A stretch of DNA of 64,000 bases from Rhabdophis nuchalis (Eukaryota; Chordata; Lepidosauria; Squamata; Natricidae): NCBI GenBank assembly GCA_039707465.1, contig CM077651.1, positions 18,069,519 to 18,133,518 of the forward strand, read 5' to 3'. The first letter of the stretch is position 1. Each line of letters begins with the position of its first letter. A program made the position numbers and the translations under genes. This document shows positions 32,038 to 43,294 of this stretch, piece by piece. Below the pieces are notes generated by a model. The model did no database searches and was not told where the DNA came from. It saw nothing but the letters and a program-made list of their open reading frames with translations.

Positions 32038-32415
32038 CATGATGGCGAACCTATGGCATGTATGCCTGAAGTGGCACACGGAGTCCTGGAGGCTGACACG
32101 TGCGCCGACACTATTCCTCTTCTGGGTTTCTGGCACGCATGCACGCATGATGATCAGCTAGCCTTTGTGCATGCAGCAGTGCCAGAAATTGGAAGAGCTG
32201 GTTTTCCGTTTTCCAGTGTGAGCATGCATACTGATTGTCGTGTGCACGTGCACACCAGTAACCAGAAGACTAGCTTGCTGGTGCATATGCAGCACCAGAA
32301 ATGGGAAGTTCATTTTCAGGCACGTGCATGGCCTTTGGGCAGCTCCTCTTCTGGGGTGCGGCCCTGATGAGCACTCATGCCTGCTCCGTATTCTGCACTT
32401 GGTTCGCCATCACTG
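32038..32415. mobile_element. hAT-type MITE with CATGATGGCGAACC ends
   Basis: Left CATGATGGCGAACCTATGG and right (TTGGTTCGCCATCACTG) inverted. Flanks ATCTCATA (32029-32036, one base away) and ATCTAATA (32416-32423) are near matches. Related to 22001-22423. Confidence 0.7.
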
Positions 32416-34733
32416 ATCTAATATCTTTTCAGAAAAAGAAACACCTGTTATATCTGCATACAACATAAATCTAACTACTGTTCCAGATATTTTTTTACTA
32501 GTAAGGTATTAGTAATTTTACTAGTAAGTTATTCATATTTGCTTATTATTCAGTGAAATCCTTTATATTAAATATTATCTGCCTTGGAATTAATATCTAG
32601 AAAATGAGCACGAGGAAGTGATAGAGAGAATTCAAAATGAGGATACAAAGAATACCAATCAAGGAGAATATCTGTAGCTTAGGATTGAAATAAGGGGTTT
32701 TCTCTGAGCATGGTTGTTTTCTTGCAGATGTTTCATTACCCAAACTACAGTAGGTAACTATCCAAACTTGGTAGTGTTATTAGTGCTAGACTAGACTAGC
32801 CCTGATGATGTTGCCTAGTTTGGGATAATGGAATGTCTGGGAGAAAATAACTCAGAGAGCACCAAGGACCCCTTGTAGAAGGAATACATCATGTGACTCT
32901 CTGTATGCATTCTAGCATATGTACAGTAAATCAATTGCTTGAAGTCTAAGACAAGCAATGTATATACCATCTACTCTGCCCCTAAGTTCTGATGTGCTAC
33001 TTCATCATGGCAGGAGGGACGTTCATGTGAGAAAGAGCAAAGAACACCAAGAGAAATGATTTTCCGAAATGATCTTCACATGCAAGATGATCTCAGCTGC
33101 CCAGATGAAGCAAGCAGACACCTATACCAGGAAGTAACAAGTTAGGTGTAAGATTTCCTAAAAATACCCTAATTGATTCATGAGTATCGAGTTAAGTTTC
33201 AATACAAAACTAGTCATTTATTAGGAGCATCATAGGCAAGATCTTTTTGCAATCAGGTCTGAGCTTTGTTTGATTTATGGCTGAACTTTACCCCTGTTCC
33301 TCCCCTCCCCTCAGTCTGTGTCATAAATCACATTCCCCTATGAGATGCACCCCTCTCAAGCCTGCTGCAGTAAACTGAGACAGTATGCGTGGAATGCACT
33401 CCCCCTCCTTCTCTTACTATGACAATGTTGGGAGTTGACATTAGGAAGATTCTGGAAGCAGATAATTACTTTGTGACCATGACTAAAGTATTACTTCATA
33501 CCATGCAGGAGAAGGCAGTGGGAAACCATTCCTGTATTCTTTTTTAACCAAGAAAACTGCATTGATTTGATGGCATATAATCAATTAAAAACCACCTTCA
33601 TGTCAATAAATGGGCATCTAAGAGCTTGAAAGGCAAATTAAAGTCTAAAAAAGAAGAAGATTAATAATAAATCCTGCTCATGCTTTTGGCTTTTGGGTTA
33701 TTCAGATAATTGTACCTGCAGCATAATTATTAAATATATTTATAATCGAACTTCAACATGAAAATGAGAATATATTTGAAGTGGAGTTAACATTCAGAGA
33801 GAGGCAGGGAGTGAGGCTGATATATGTGCCTGTTCTCCATCTGAGCCCTCATATGAACCTAAAAAATAAGTACTATGGCTTACAAAATATTCTTCATTTT
33901 AAAAATGATATAGGATCCTTCAAGTTTAAAAAGAATTGTACTAAGTTATATTAGCATTAGCAGCTTTCTGCTTTTGTTAAAGATTTTCCTTTGGTCACCA
34001 CATTTATTTAAGCCTGATTTTCCCCCCCCTAATGACATTCCTATAATTACCATGTCAAGATATCTGTGTACATAATTGTGTCATTGCTCTGTGGGATAAA
34101 GCAGAATGACAGCAAAGCTTCATTTTCTTTTATAAAGGAAAATGGGGGGAAAAACCATCATATTTCAAAACCATATAATATTCAGGAAAATTCATATAAG
34201 ATGAATTTAGGGTGAAATAAATAAGGAGGAAAAGGGTGGCTTGATAGAGGGTAAACATACGATTGCATCCGGCTTTAAAGATGTGAGGACTGACCGGGAT
34301 CAAATATTATTGAGAGGAAGAAAAGTGTTGATGGGGAAATTAAAGATCCACATTGAGTAATTAGATGTTTATTTGGATCATTTCGCTAATGGCAAAGGCT
34401 GATTCCCCCTAACCAAGCTATTATTTGGTTTGAAAGAGATGGCTTAAAACTGCCCTCCCAAATCTAGCTCTACTTCTATAAATAGATGCTGAGCCTCGTA
34501 GGAACTATGCTATTTCCCTGGGCTCTGTTTCCTATTTGCATGGAACAATGGCAGTATGAGAATGAACCTTCTCCAACTCATTTAAAAATGTAAATTAAAA
34601 GTATCTTTCCCTCAACTCTGAAAAAGCTATAATATTTGCGTGGGGAGGCTGACGTGAAATATATATTTTGCTTCTTTCCAATGCCAATGATAATGCATCC
34701 TAAAAACTTTAAGTTACCATAATGTAACAAACG
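32416..34733. other. Long repeat-poor unique stretch
   Basis: About 2.3 kb with no recognised mobile element and no credible frame. It is the most repeat-poor block of the window, together with 48.0-49.9 kb. Parts such as 34060-34140 and 34420-34520 could be conserved noncoding DNA, but this is only a guess from low repeat content. Confidence 0.45.
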
Positions 34734-35310
34734 TGTTCAGACCCAGGCTTCCTTAAAAAGCAAGAAACAAAGTATTAGTCCTGACAAAACCTCTTTTATT
34801 TATACGACTGTGAATTCCTTTCATTCACAGTCAGCAAGGCTTTAGCAAACAGTCTGTCAGATGAATGTTTAGCCACATGCACCTTATGTCGTTTAGAGCG
34901 CTGCCAGATAACTAGTTTCCAAACACAGGGCAAAGCAAAACTTGGCACAGATTCTCTTATAATCACAAACAGAACTTTCCAATTGTTTCCTGCAAAAGTC
35001 CACTCCCCGTTCATTCCTTCTTTGTTTCCTCTGGGATGGGCAGTCACCTCCAAGGTGTGTCTTTACTCTTAAGTCGACCCTGCTTTCTTGGTTGTTCTTG
35101 TCTTCTGACATCTCTGCGCATGCGCGCACACATGTTGGGAACAGGCTCCAGCTATTCTTCTGCCTCCCTGCTGTCTAACTCCCTCTTTGCCTTCGATGCA
35201 CACCCCCTGTCTGAGCTTTCCTCAACCCCCAGGAATTGCCCATGTTCCTCCTCAACCACCTCAATTCCGACTCTGCTGCCAGCTCCACTGGGCGCTGCCG
35301 TGCCGCAACA
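34734..35310 (-). mobile_element. Solo LTR (577 bp), minus strand
   Basis: Minus strand starts TGTTGCGGCACGGC and ends GGGTCTGAACA. It shares GAGGAACATGGGC, GGAGCCTGTTCCCA, CCCAGAGGAAAC and an ATAAATAAAAGAGG signal with the LTR at 15338-15916, and has nearly the same length. The flanks do not give a clear target duplication. Confidence 0.7.
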
Positions 35311-35610
35311 AAATTCTTCAGCTTTTAGAGGTTAGCAACCAATGCTTGGTATATTGGAATTGGAATATTCTTTATGGCCAAGTGTGATTGGTATTTGTCT
35401 CTCATAAGCTCTCAGTGTACATAGAAACAACAGAGTGATGTCATAGATCGTAAATCATATGGTGCAATCATGAATCATAAAATACCAATAAGAAAAGATA
35501 GTAGGAAAGGTGAAAAGATGAGGAAGAAGAGGCAAAGAAGAGAAGGATAATAGCAATACAGCCCTTCTACATGGGTAAATATCTTTAGGCATAAGACAGT
35601 ACTGGTGCAG

Positions 35611-36473
35611 ACTTCCGGTTCCGGCTCCGGCGGCGACGGGCGAACTTAGGGTTCGCTCGCCGCTTTGATCCTTTTCCTGCCCCCCCACGGGGGCGAGAAG
35701 CCCCTTGTTTGGGGCTTCTCCCGTAAAGCCGGCTCGACAGGGAAGCCCCCCCCCCACGGCAGTGGGGAGAGCGACCCTGCTCCTCGGCTTAGGCGGAAGA
35801 GGACATGCTGCGGGGGGTCTTCCCTTCGCCAAAGGTTGGCGGCACCATTTAACTCCATGAAGAGAGAAGATCGGAAGAGTCGGGAGGCTTTTCGGGACCT
35901 CAGCTGCGAGCGGAGAGTGAGCGTTTAAAACTTTTTTTTTGTGTGTACTGTCAGCCGGGCTGAAAGGGACTGGAGGGGGGCGTTTGTTTAAAAAAAAAAA
36001 CCCTTGGACTAAAAGCGGCACTCGGAAATGCCTCGTTGTGAGGAATCGGAAACTTTTAATCTGGATGGTCTTTAACAAGGGAAAGTACTTTGTGGCTTGT
36101 CTGCAATTATGTCTCGAGGTCTGGCTGAAACAGTTTCTTTTTTGCTTTTTAACCGCTTTCTCCCTCGGGCTCTGAGTTTGGGCGGAAAATGGCTTCTCTT
36201 TGTCCCCGACTGACTATGACCTATGGAAAATTACCAGTGTCTCTTTGCAACTTGGACTTCCTCTAATTATTGATGAAGAATTTTCTTTTTTTGGATTTGT
36301 GTTTTCCTTTCTGGATTGCCTTCGTTATTATACCTATGGAGTTGGAAAAGCGTTTCTCTGTTGGTTTCTGAATTTTGCAGCTGTACAACTTTGAAAACTC
36401 TGGACTCCTGATCTGCCTTACCAGCCCCACCCTAAAAACGCCATTTTACTGGCACGGATTTTAATAGCTAAAC
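35611..36473 (+). promoter_or_regulatory. Presumed 5' UTR and promoter region of the half-L1
   Basis: GC-rich start (GGCGGCGACGGGCG near 35628) followed by an AT-richer, T-rich second half. Because the insertion begins here (TSD edge), this is probably the transcription start of the source element. Small frames within it show no homology I recognise. Confidence 0.55.
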
Positions 36474-37322
36474 ATGGCACAAGAAGCAACGCTCGCAAGC
36501 CTTGAACAAAGAATGACCGCCCTTGAAACTGTTATACAAAATTTGGTATCAGAAATTAAGGCCCAGAGGGCAGAAAATGTCAACTTTAAAAAGGAACTAT
36601 TGGATACTCGAAAACAAGTGCTTGAGAATACACAGAAGAATGAAGAATTGAAAGGGGGGCTGGAGGGGGCTAAGGGAGAGATTAAAAATGTTTCTAATGA
36701 GGTTGTGGAAATAAATGCGCATGTGACTAGGATTGATTTGGAAAGGATGACATATTTTTTGAGATTCCAGAATGTTTCTGAGATGGATGGTGAATGTCTC
36801 CCTGATCTTATGAGTACAATTATTGCAGACTATTTACATAAACCTAAAGAAGAGATCAGAGGGGACATTGACCTAGTCTACAGAATAAATTCTGCATATG
36901 CTAGGATGAATGAAGTACCCAGAGAGATACATGTAAAATTTGTTAGAAGGTCAACCAGAGAGGAAATCTTGAAGGCGCAAAGAGGGAGTCCTATGATTTA
37001 CCAACAAAAGGAGATTACCATCTTGAAGCAGATTCCAAGAAAAATTAGAGCAGCCAGAAGGAAATTTTCCTTCTTGTCTAAAACATTGTTTGATCATGGG
37101 ATCTGGTTCAAGTGGGTGATACCCGAAGGGATGCTGGTGTTCTGGGAAGGAGGTAGAGTAAAGATTAAAACAGTTGCTGAGGTGGAAGCCTTTCTTAAAA
37201 AACATTCCTCTGTCCTGGGAGAAGATCCAGGGGGGGCAGGGGGAGCCATGGCCCCGCCCGCTGGGGGCCCGGGGGAGAAGGGGGAAGATACAATTGCCAA
37301 GAGACTTAGATCTAAAAAATAA
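36474..37322 (+). CDS. L1 ORF1p-like RNA-binding protein (282 aa), intact
   Basis: The product should be the nucleic-acid-binding chaperone that packages L1 RNA. Residues about 5-95 form a heptad-rich coiled coil (LEQRMTALETVIQNLVSEI onward). The middle (about 98-165) fits the RRM: YFLRFQNVSE, DLVYRINSAY and REIHVKFVRRSTREEILKAQ. The C-terminal domain (about 175-245) fits Transposase_22: ITILKQIPRKIRAARRKF, FKWVIPEGMLVFWEGG and VAEVEAFLKKH. The tail is Gly/Pro-rich, ending RLRSKK. The ATG at 36474 lies in AACATGG, precedes the coiled coil directly, and the frame is uninterrupted. Length is in the usual ORF1p range. No ORF2 follows. Confidence 0.88.
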   Translation: MAQEATLASLEQRMTALETVIQNLVSEIKAQRAENVNFKKELLDTRKQVLENTQKNEELKGGLEGAKGEIKNVSNEVVEINAHVTRIDLERMTYFLRFQNVSEMDGECLPDLMSTIIADYLHKPKEEIRGDIDLVYRINSAYARMNEVPREIHVKFVRRSTREEILKAQRGSPMIYQQKEITILKQIPRKIRAARRKFSFLSKTLFDHGIWFKWVIPEGMLVFWEGGRVKIKTVAEVEAFLKKHSSVLGEDPGGAGGAMAPPAGGPGEKGEDTIAKRLRSKK

Positions 37323-37600
37323 CTTTGCCCTGGTTTTTCTTTTGAGTAATATTGTATGATATTTGTAATCTGGATTTTTGCAATTGACTGACAGTATATA
37401 ACTGAAAAATTTAGGAATATGTACTTGCTCCCAGCTTGTAGTGTTATGTGAAATGTTTCTTTTCTTTCTTTTTAATAATGTAATTTGAGGTTCCGGAGGA
37501 GCCGACGACTTTGACGTGACCACTCTCAAAATTTCTATGTAACCCTTACCCTACCCCACAAAAAATGTAAACTCAATAAAACTTTTTCAATAAAAAAAAA
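37323..37600 (+). other. 3' UTR and poly(A) tail of the half-L1
   Basis: 278 bp. TTCTTTTCTTTCTTTTTAAT is a polypyrimidine stretch. GAGGTTCCGGAGGAGCCGAC is GC-rich and echoes the element's 5' GGTTCCGG. The end is CTCAATAAAACTTTTTCAAT followed by an A run that meets the TSD. Confidence 0.75.
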
Positions 37601-37748
37601 AAGACAGTACTGGTGCAGTTAGGTGTTTAATGCCCTATGGTGGCATCCTGAGGGGAGAAACTGTAACAGTTAATGTCCAGGATGTGAAAGGTCTGCAGAT
37701 ATTTCCTTAGCCCTCCTTCTGACTTATGCAGTATACAGATCCTCAATG

Positions 37749-37892
37749 ACTTACACTTAGAATAACTTTATTGTCACTTGAATGTACACTAATCGGCATA
37801 CATTAAAACGAAATTTCACTGCATACAGCTTTCAAAGGGTCACCACCTCCTATATACACTACATAAACATGACAAAATAAACGAATAATTAA
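37749..37892 (-). mobile_element. Short 3'-end-like insert in the host LINE
   Basis: ACTTTATTGTCACTTGAATG at the left (minus-strand CAATAAAGT end) resembles LINE/SINE 3' termini. It interrupts the host LINE between GATCCTCAATGA and ATGGAAGGCAGG. The source is unrecognised. Confidence 0.4.
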
Positions 37893-37937
37893 TGGAAGGC
37901 AGGCTGGTTGCAATTGCTTTTCTTCTGCAGTCCTAAT

Positions 37938-38225
37938 TAGTGGTGGGATCCTGCCGGTTTAACAACTGGTTTGGTGATTGTGTGTTTTGCGTGTATGCGC
38001 AGTTTTAGCAAACTTCCCTTCCATGTTAGTTCTGGGGAGTAGCTCAGCTAAGGTGCAGCACTCTGCTCTGCTGCGTGAATCAGCTGAGAGGATATAGGAA
38101 AGTAAAGCACAGGGGTGGGCAGGTGGACCCACCTGATTGTTGGAGTGAACCAGTTTGCTCCCCATTTGATTGCCGGAGCTACCGGTTCGCCAAAGATGAT
38201 CCGAACCGGCTGAATCTCACCCCTG
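37938..38225 (+). mobile_element. hAT-type MITE in the host LINE
   Basis: Starts TAGTGGTGGGATCCTGCCGG, ends AATCTCACCCCTG. Flanks GTCCTAAT (37930-37937) and GTCCTAAC (38226-38233) match at 7 of 8. Confidence 0.8.
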
Positions 38226-38363
38226 GTCCTAACTATCCATTGAAGTCTGTAGCTGTCCTGTTTGGTTGCTGTGCTAAACTAGACAGTTACAGAGGTGCGA
38301 ATGACAGACTCCATGATTACTCTGTAGAACTGTATCAGCAGATCCTTTATCCCTATCCATGAT

Positions 38364-38800
38364 AGGGAAGTATCAGAAGGAACTGGAAAGCCTACTACAA
38401 CCATTTCTTTTGTCTGGGAAAAAAAAACCCCTAGCATTCTTCATTTAAACCCAACTACAAACTTATTTTTGTTGTTTTCATATGTGAAAAAAATAGTACA
38501 ATGAACAGGAGTTGTTGTTTCATTTTGAGCCTAAAGAATATATTTGTTTTTCATAATGTCATTTCTTTCAGCAACTCAGTAGACGTTCAGTGGTTCTCAT
38601 TGTTCTGCAAAGGAAGCTTTGGCGAAGAGCAACTCATGAATGAGTGAAAGAAAGAGAATGGGAAGTTGGAGGAAGGTTACTACTATTATCATCTTAATAA
38701 CTTCTTTGTTCTGAATTGTGATCCGCGGCACGGATGGAAACTCATTTTAAAAGCTGCCAAAGTATATACATAATGACAAGTGTGTACAATGTGTTCAATG
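38364..38800. other. AT-rich unique sequence
   Basis: Nothing recognised. Confidence 0.45.
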
Positions 38801-38806
38801 AAGCTC

Positions 38807-38935
38807 TCCCTCCCTCCCTCCCTCCCTCCCTCCCAACCTCCCAACCTCCCTCCCTCTCCCCCTCCCCCTCCCTCTCCCTCCCTCCTTCTCTCCCTCCCTC
38901 CTTCTCTCCCTCCCTGCCTCCTTCCTCCCCCCGTC
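38807..38935. repeat. (CCCT)n polypyrimidine microsatellite
   Basis: CTCC-type run with CCAACCTCC and CTTCTCT interruptions. Ser/Pro frames are artefacts. Confidence 0.9.
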
Positions 38936-38939
38936 TCTC

Positions 38940-40095
38940 TGGTGTTTCCTGTTTTTATGTGAGAAACAAATGGAGATGCCAGTTAGAGCAGGAGGAGGAA
39001 ACATACCCCATACTTCTCATCTTGTTTTCCTCACTATAGATCTCTTTGGCACAGTTTTAATCAAAACCAGCATTTGTGAGGTAGTTTTGTGACTTTTAGG
39101 AGTGGCTTTTGTGACTGTAGGCTTGCAAGGTTTTGAGTTAATGATGTATTATGCTCTAAGATTCTTACGTGGATGCTTCACTCTCATGGTGACTGCTGTT
39201 CAGGCAGAGTTCAAGGCGCAGTTTTCTGAAGTCTTTATCCTATTAGTTTTTTCATTAGTTTCACATTTCAGAAACCCTTTTGTGCCTCGAACATCAGAAG
39301 GCCTAAAGCATATGGCAACCACAAATCCTGGAAACGACGCGGAGCTCTCCAGATGAAGCATATGTATTACAAATGGTATAGAATATCTCCCTTTCATGTT
39401 TTATGGAACAGTTTTCTTGTTTGAGCTGAAACAAGAGGGTAAAAATTGTATGTTTATAGCATTGGAATCCTGGCATAGCCTCAAGCATGTGCTGCCTTAT
39501 CTCGTCCCTCCGTGAGCAAATGAATCTCACCTTGCAATGCCTACAAGAAATCAGAGAGAGGTCAAGCAAACATCTTTTTTTAGAGAAGCAGCCACAGAGT
39601 ATCTTTCTACAACTAATGATGGAAAAAAATAAACTTTTCTCTACCAAGAGTTATTTTCTGAACAGAAGGGTCAGTTCATGTAATTCTATTTTTACAATGT
39701 TGACGTACAGGACAGGCAAAGCATAACACAAAGAATAGGTAGAATACTGTAGGTAACACTTCTTAAAATAAGTAAGAAACGACATGCAAATGCTATAGTA
39801 AAATGAAGACCGAGGCAGGCAAGTTTCGAATGTACATGTTCTGACCCAGTTCCCAAACATGACAACCACACATTTTTTTAACTAAACATTCCCTTTATTA
39901 AGAGTGCCAACAACCCCAGCAAAGAATTTCTCTCCCTCAGCAGGCTAACGAAGTCTCATAAGTGCCTGCGGAAAGCGAAGCTCGCTCCCCTTCCCCCGGC
40001 TAGGGCTCCAACACACCAGGGGTCTCTCTCACTCACTCACCACCATCATCATAATACAAGTTCTGGAAGGTGTGCCCACTCTTTTTTCCAGTAAT

Positions 40096-40134
<39 letters not shown>

Positions 40135-40955
40135 TACACACAAACACACTGAAGGTGTGCCCTACTCTCAGTGCCACAGATTTCAAGAAAGAAGTCCGAT
40201 ACAGGATTCAGAGCTAACTGAGACAAATAGTTATCTGCCACACCTATTCATCTCTGCCCTCCGCCTTTTATCTCCAGGGGCTTAGCTAGCAGCAGTGGCT
40301 CTTCTGTCCCAAGGACCATCCCATAGAGTCCCGCTGCTCTCCTCTCCTCTACCTTCTGCACATCTGTGCATCAGGTGTGCACACTCACATTTGTGAACTG
40401 GTAGAGAACATAAGTTGATTTCACCTTTGCCCAGTGTATAAAGAATCCAATATTCCAGACACATCTTAAGAGGCTTTATGACTATAAAAAGGATATTGTC
40501 CACATGCTGGGATTGTTCTTTGCACCATAGCTTATATTGTTGGTCAGGGAGCAAAGTTTCTTGTCTTGTTTTCTCTTGTATACGCTACATGAGCTACACA
40601 CAGTTTATTCATTTATGTGGAAAAGAGTAAAAGGGAGCAGTCTGATAAGATTAACATGTCTAACTTATCCCAAAGTCCCACCACTTATGAAGGACAGGAA
40701 CAAACATGTTGTCCTCAGCTCATTCTGAGCCAGAAGCTAATGCAACCTTTATTCATTTTTAATGCCTCCGTGTCAAAAGTAATGTTTTCACATTGGCCCA
40801 AACTGAGCTGTCCAGTTTTTGTGATGTACTTATAACAGTGTCCTCTGTGCTGGGTAGGTCATGCTGAAAAAGAAATAGATCTATAAAGGAATATTATTGC
40901 AATAGATGGCAAGTGATTTTTTTTTTGAAAAATATCAAAGATACACAAACATTAA
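38940..40955. other. Mostly unique; (CA)n at 40096-40150 and possible MITE fragment near 40330-40430
   Basis: The (CA)n tract is clear. GTGTGCACACTCACATTTGT and GAACTGGTAGAGAAC near 40375-40410 resemble the CAGTGGTGGG group. Frames in 39100-39870 are unsupported. Confidence 0.5.
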
Positions 40956-40958
40956 GTC

Positions 40959-41305
40959 TATGGAGATTCTCAGTCATCCAGGTCATGGTTGTCCCAAAGG
41001 TGCTTTTTCAGGAGGCTACTGGACTTTCTTATTTTTTTTCTTTTCAAGACATTTTGCTTCTCATCCAAGAAGCTCTGACTGTATGGAGAGGAATGGAAGG
41101 ATTTATGTTCCTTACAGACAGCTGGCCATTTGCATTCTTTTAGAGAGTTATTGAGGCCACTTGGAGATTTATCTGTGTCCTCAGGATCATCTGAGTAGTG
41201 CAAATGGGTGTTTGAGCTGAAGAAGCTTCTTGGATAAGAAACAAAACATCTTCAAAAGAAAAAACAAGAAAGTACAGTTGCCTCTTGAAAAAGCACCTTT
41301 GGGAC
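40959..41305. mobile_element. Small inverted PLE-type element with 17-bp TSD
   Basis: TACACAAACATTAAGTC occurs exactly at 40942-40958 and 41306-41322. The left end reads TATGGAGATTCTCAGTCATC in minus sense. The right end runs in plus sense through AGCTGAAGAAGCTTCTTGG, ACAAAACATCTTC, AGTACAGTTGCCTCTTG and AAGCACCTTTGGGAC. The same two ends occur at 60413-60536 and 63486-63617. The centre encodes (minus) LKECKWPAVCKEHKSFHS. Inverted 3' ends suggest a Penelope-type insertion product. Confidence 0.7.
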
Positions 41306-41322
41306 TACACAAACATTAAGTC

Positions 41323-42170
41323 ATGTAAAAAATATATATTCACAGATAAGAGCAGAAATACACCTTCCAAAGGGGCGGAGAAAGCACCAAAGTAGCAAAC
41401 ATTGTTTGGAAACAGAAAGTCTTGCATAGAGACTAGGTAGAATACAAAAGTCAAATTTGACCCTGTAATTATTGTATTTGGTACTGGATCAAAGCTATTT
41501 TAAATATTTCAGATGTCTCTAAATATTAGACAATGCAAAAGAAAAGTCTTCATTGCTAACAGGAAAATGCATTCACTGTAGAAAAGAAAAGAAAATTAAC
41601 AAACATTCTACAACTGAATATGTAGAGTGTAGATGGGAATTTGATTCCCTCCAGAGCAGTCTTTATACCTATTAACATGACCTCGTTGTGTGGGCCAAGA
41701 ATAAGGAATCTGTTTTTCATCAATTAAACTAATGGTTGTATAATGTTTGCTCCATAGCAGACATAGTTAAAATTAACTGCATCTTGACATGTAAGAAATC
41801 CTGTGTATAAATGAATTTTAAAAGACCACAAATGTCCTTTGTAATATAAAAGCTTACAAATGTAAATAAGACATTAGTAACAATAATGAATTGTATTTTT
41901 TTTCTGACATGGATTGGTTTATTATGTTTATGCTGTTTGGCCTTTAAAAAAAAAAAGCTACTATTGTGAGTGGTATTATGTTAGTATTTAATCATACAAC
42001 TCATTGTCTACCCAAAAATCTCCCTCTATATGCCATGAACACAATGCTGTTTGTAAAAAGATCTGGCTGGAATTTTAAGGTGGAAATTTCTTCCCTATCC
42101 AGTTATATTGATAGGTTCTGCATCATCCACAGATTTCAAAGGAAACTCAAGGAAATCTGTGTTTGTTTTC
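41323..42170. other. AT-rich unique sequence
   Basis: Nothing recognised. Confidence 0.45.
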
Positions 42171-42178
42171 AATTAACT

Positions 42179-42424
42179 CAGGGCTCAGCAACCACGGGTG
42201 TGGAGCCGCATGTGGCTCTTTCATCCCTCTGCTGCAGCTCCCTGTCACCGGTCGGCTCCACAATTGATAGGGCTTGTAGTTAGGACAGGCAGATGAAAAA
42301 GGATGCCACACTAGGAAGAGACTCTGGTGGGTGAACCGGACTCCTGTTCGGCTCCCGAATTGAATGGGGGGCTTCTGGTTAGGACCTTTGTAGCTCTTTG
42401 AGCATTTAAGATTGTTGACCCCTG
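42179..42424. mobile_element. hAT-type MITE with CAGGGCTCAGCAACC ends
   Basis: Left CAGGGCTCAGCAACCACGG, right (GATTGTTGACCCCTG) inverted. Flanks AATTAACT (42171-42178) and AATTATCT (42425-42432) match at 7 of 8. Interior has GGTCGGCTCCACAATTGA and GTTCGGCTCCCGAATTGA as internal repeats. Confidence 0.8.
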
Positions 42425-42432
42425 AATTATCT

Positions 42433-43290
42433 CAATGCAATTGAGATATTTCCTTTTTTTAACCACATTTCTGTATGTCATCTGTTCTCATCATTTTAGA
42501 GAACTTACACTAAGCTAATAAAATAGCAAGGAAATGCTCATAATTTGATTAAAACCAATATATGCTATGAATAAAAGATTAATCAAATCTGTCAATAAAA
42601 TATTGCTGCTAAACAGGACTCTGGAGGACTCTTTCATCTTTTTGTGAAGCATCAAGATAGGGGCATATTTAACCTTGAGAATATCCATTCCAGAGAGACG
42701 AGTACTGCTGAATATATTATTCTTCTCATGCACCTAGCTTTTTTTTGTTTGTTGTTGCAGTGTGGTTTCAACAATTTATGGATAGGATCCAATTTGTGTC
42801 AGTCACCAAGTATGAAGTTCTGCTAGAGAGAAGGTCCCTGAGGATTGGCTCCAGCACAAGTCTGAAAGCTTAGAAGACTAAACCTCTGGTCTCAGTGATC
42901 AATCCAGTTTGCATCTTGCAATATTATCCTGGGATGTGTATATTCACCTTCAGTTTATGTATACTTCAATAAAGTTTTGGTGAGCAAAGCTGATAGAAAA
43001 ATTGAGAGAAGGTGAACATGGAACTTTTCAAGGTGATTCATTATCTCCTATGCTTTTTATAAGGTACTATCAATATTCCCATTGATAATTATTTTGAACA
43101 ATGCAAATTGGCTAAAAAAATGAGCAAAGACTGAATTGGATATGAATTGGTTAAAAAATGATAAAAAGATTGAATTTTACTCCACATTTAAAGATCTTTT
43201 GAAGAATGAAAGCTGAACTGGATTCCTTGCTAAAAAGTACAAAAGAATTCAGCAAAGATATTGGAAGAGCTTGGCACTGACTATCGGCTA
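42433..43290. other. AT-rich unique sequence
   Basis: Short frames only. Confidence 0.45.
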
Positions 43291-43294
43291 TGCA

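Larger units (their letters stand above)
35611..37600 (+). mobile_element. Half-L1: L1-type element with ORF1 only, full insertion
   Basis: The roughly 1.99-kb insert is flanked by a perfect 18-bp repeat, AAGACAGTACTGGTGCAG, at 35593-35610 and 37601-37618. It has a GC-rich 5' region (35611-36473, starting ACTTCCGGTTCCGGCTCCGG), one intact ORF1 (36474-37322), a 278-bp tail with AATAAA signals (about 37575 and 37589) and a poly(A) run. No ORF2 (endonuclease or RT) sequence is seen in the 3' part. This is the layout of HAL1-type half-LINEs known from mammals. Intact ORF and exact TSD suggest a young copy moved by an autonomous L1 in trans. Confidence 0.85.
35354..38363 (-). mobile_element. LINE 3' portion (same family as 5207-5950), broken by three insertions
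   Basis: Minus-strand LINE sequence is present in three blocks: 35354-35592 (3' UTR with ATTCC-like tail), 37619-37748 (AGGGCTAAGGAAATATCTGC, CACATCCTGGACATTAAC region) and 38226-38363 (CTGATACAGTTCTACAGAG, CATTCGCACCTCTGTAACTG region), plus a small piece at about 37893-37937. Order and orientation match 5207-5950. Intervening DNA is the half-L1, a short 3'-end-like insert and a hAT MITE. Confidence 0.75.

Noticed and set aside
35455..36078. 207-codon minus-strand frame across the half-L1 5' end
   Set aside because: It spans the insertion junction between the host LINE and the half-L1, so it cannot be a conserved gene.
36951..37529. 192-codon frame antisense to L1 ORF1
   Set aside because: Antisense shadow of the ORF1 coding region.
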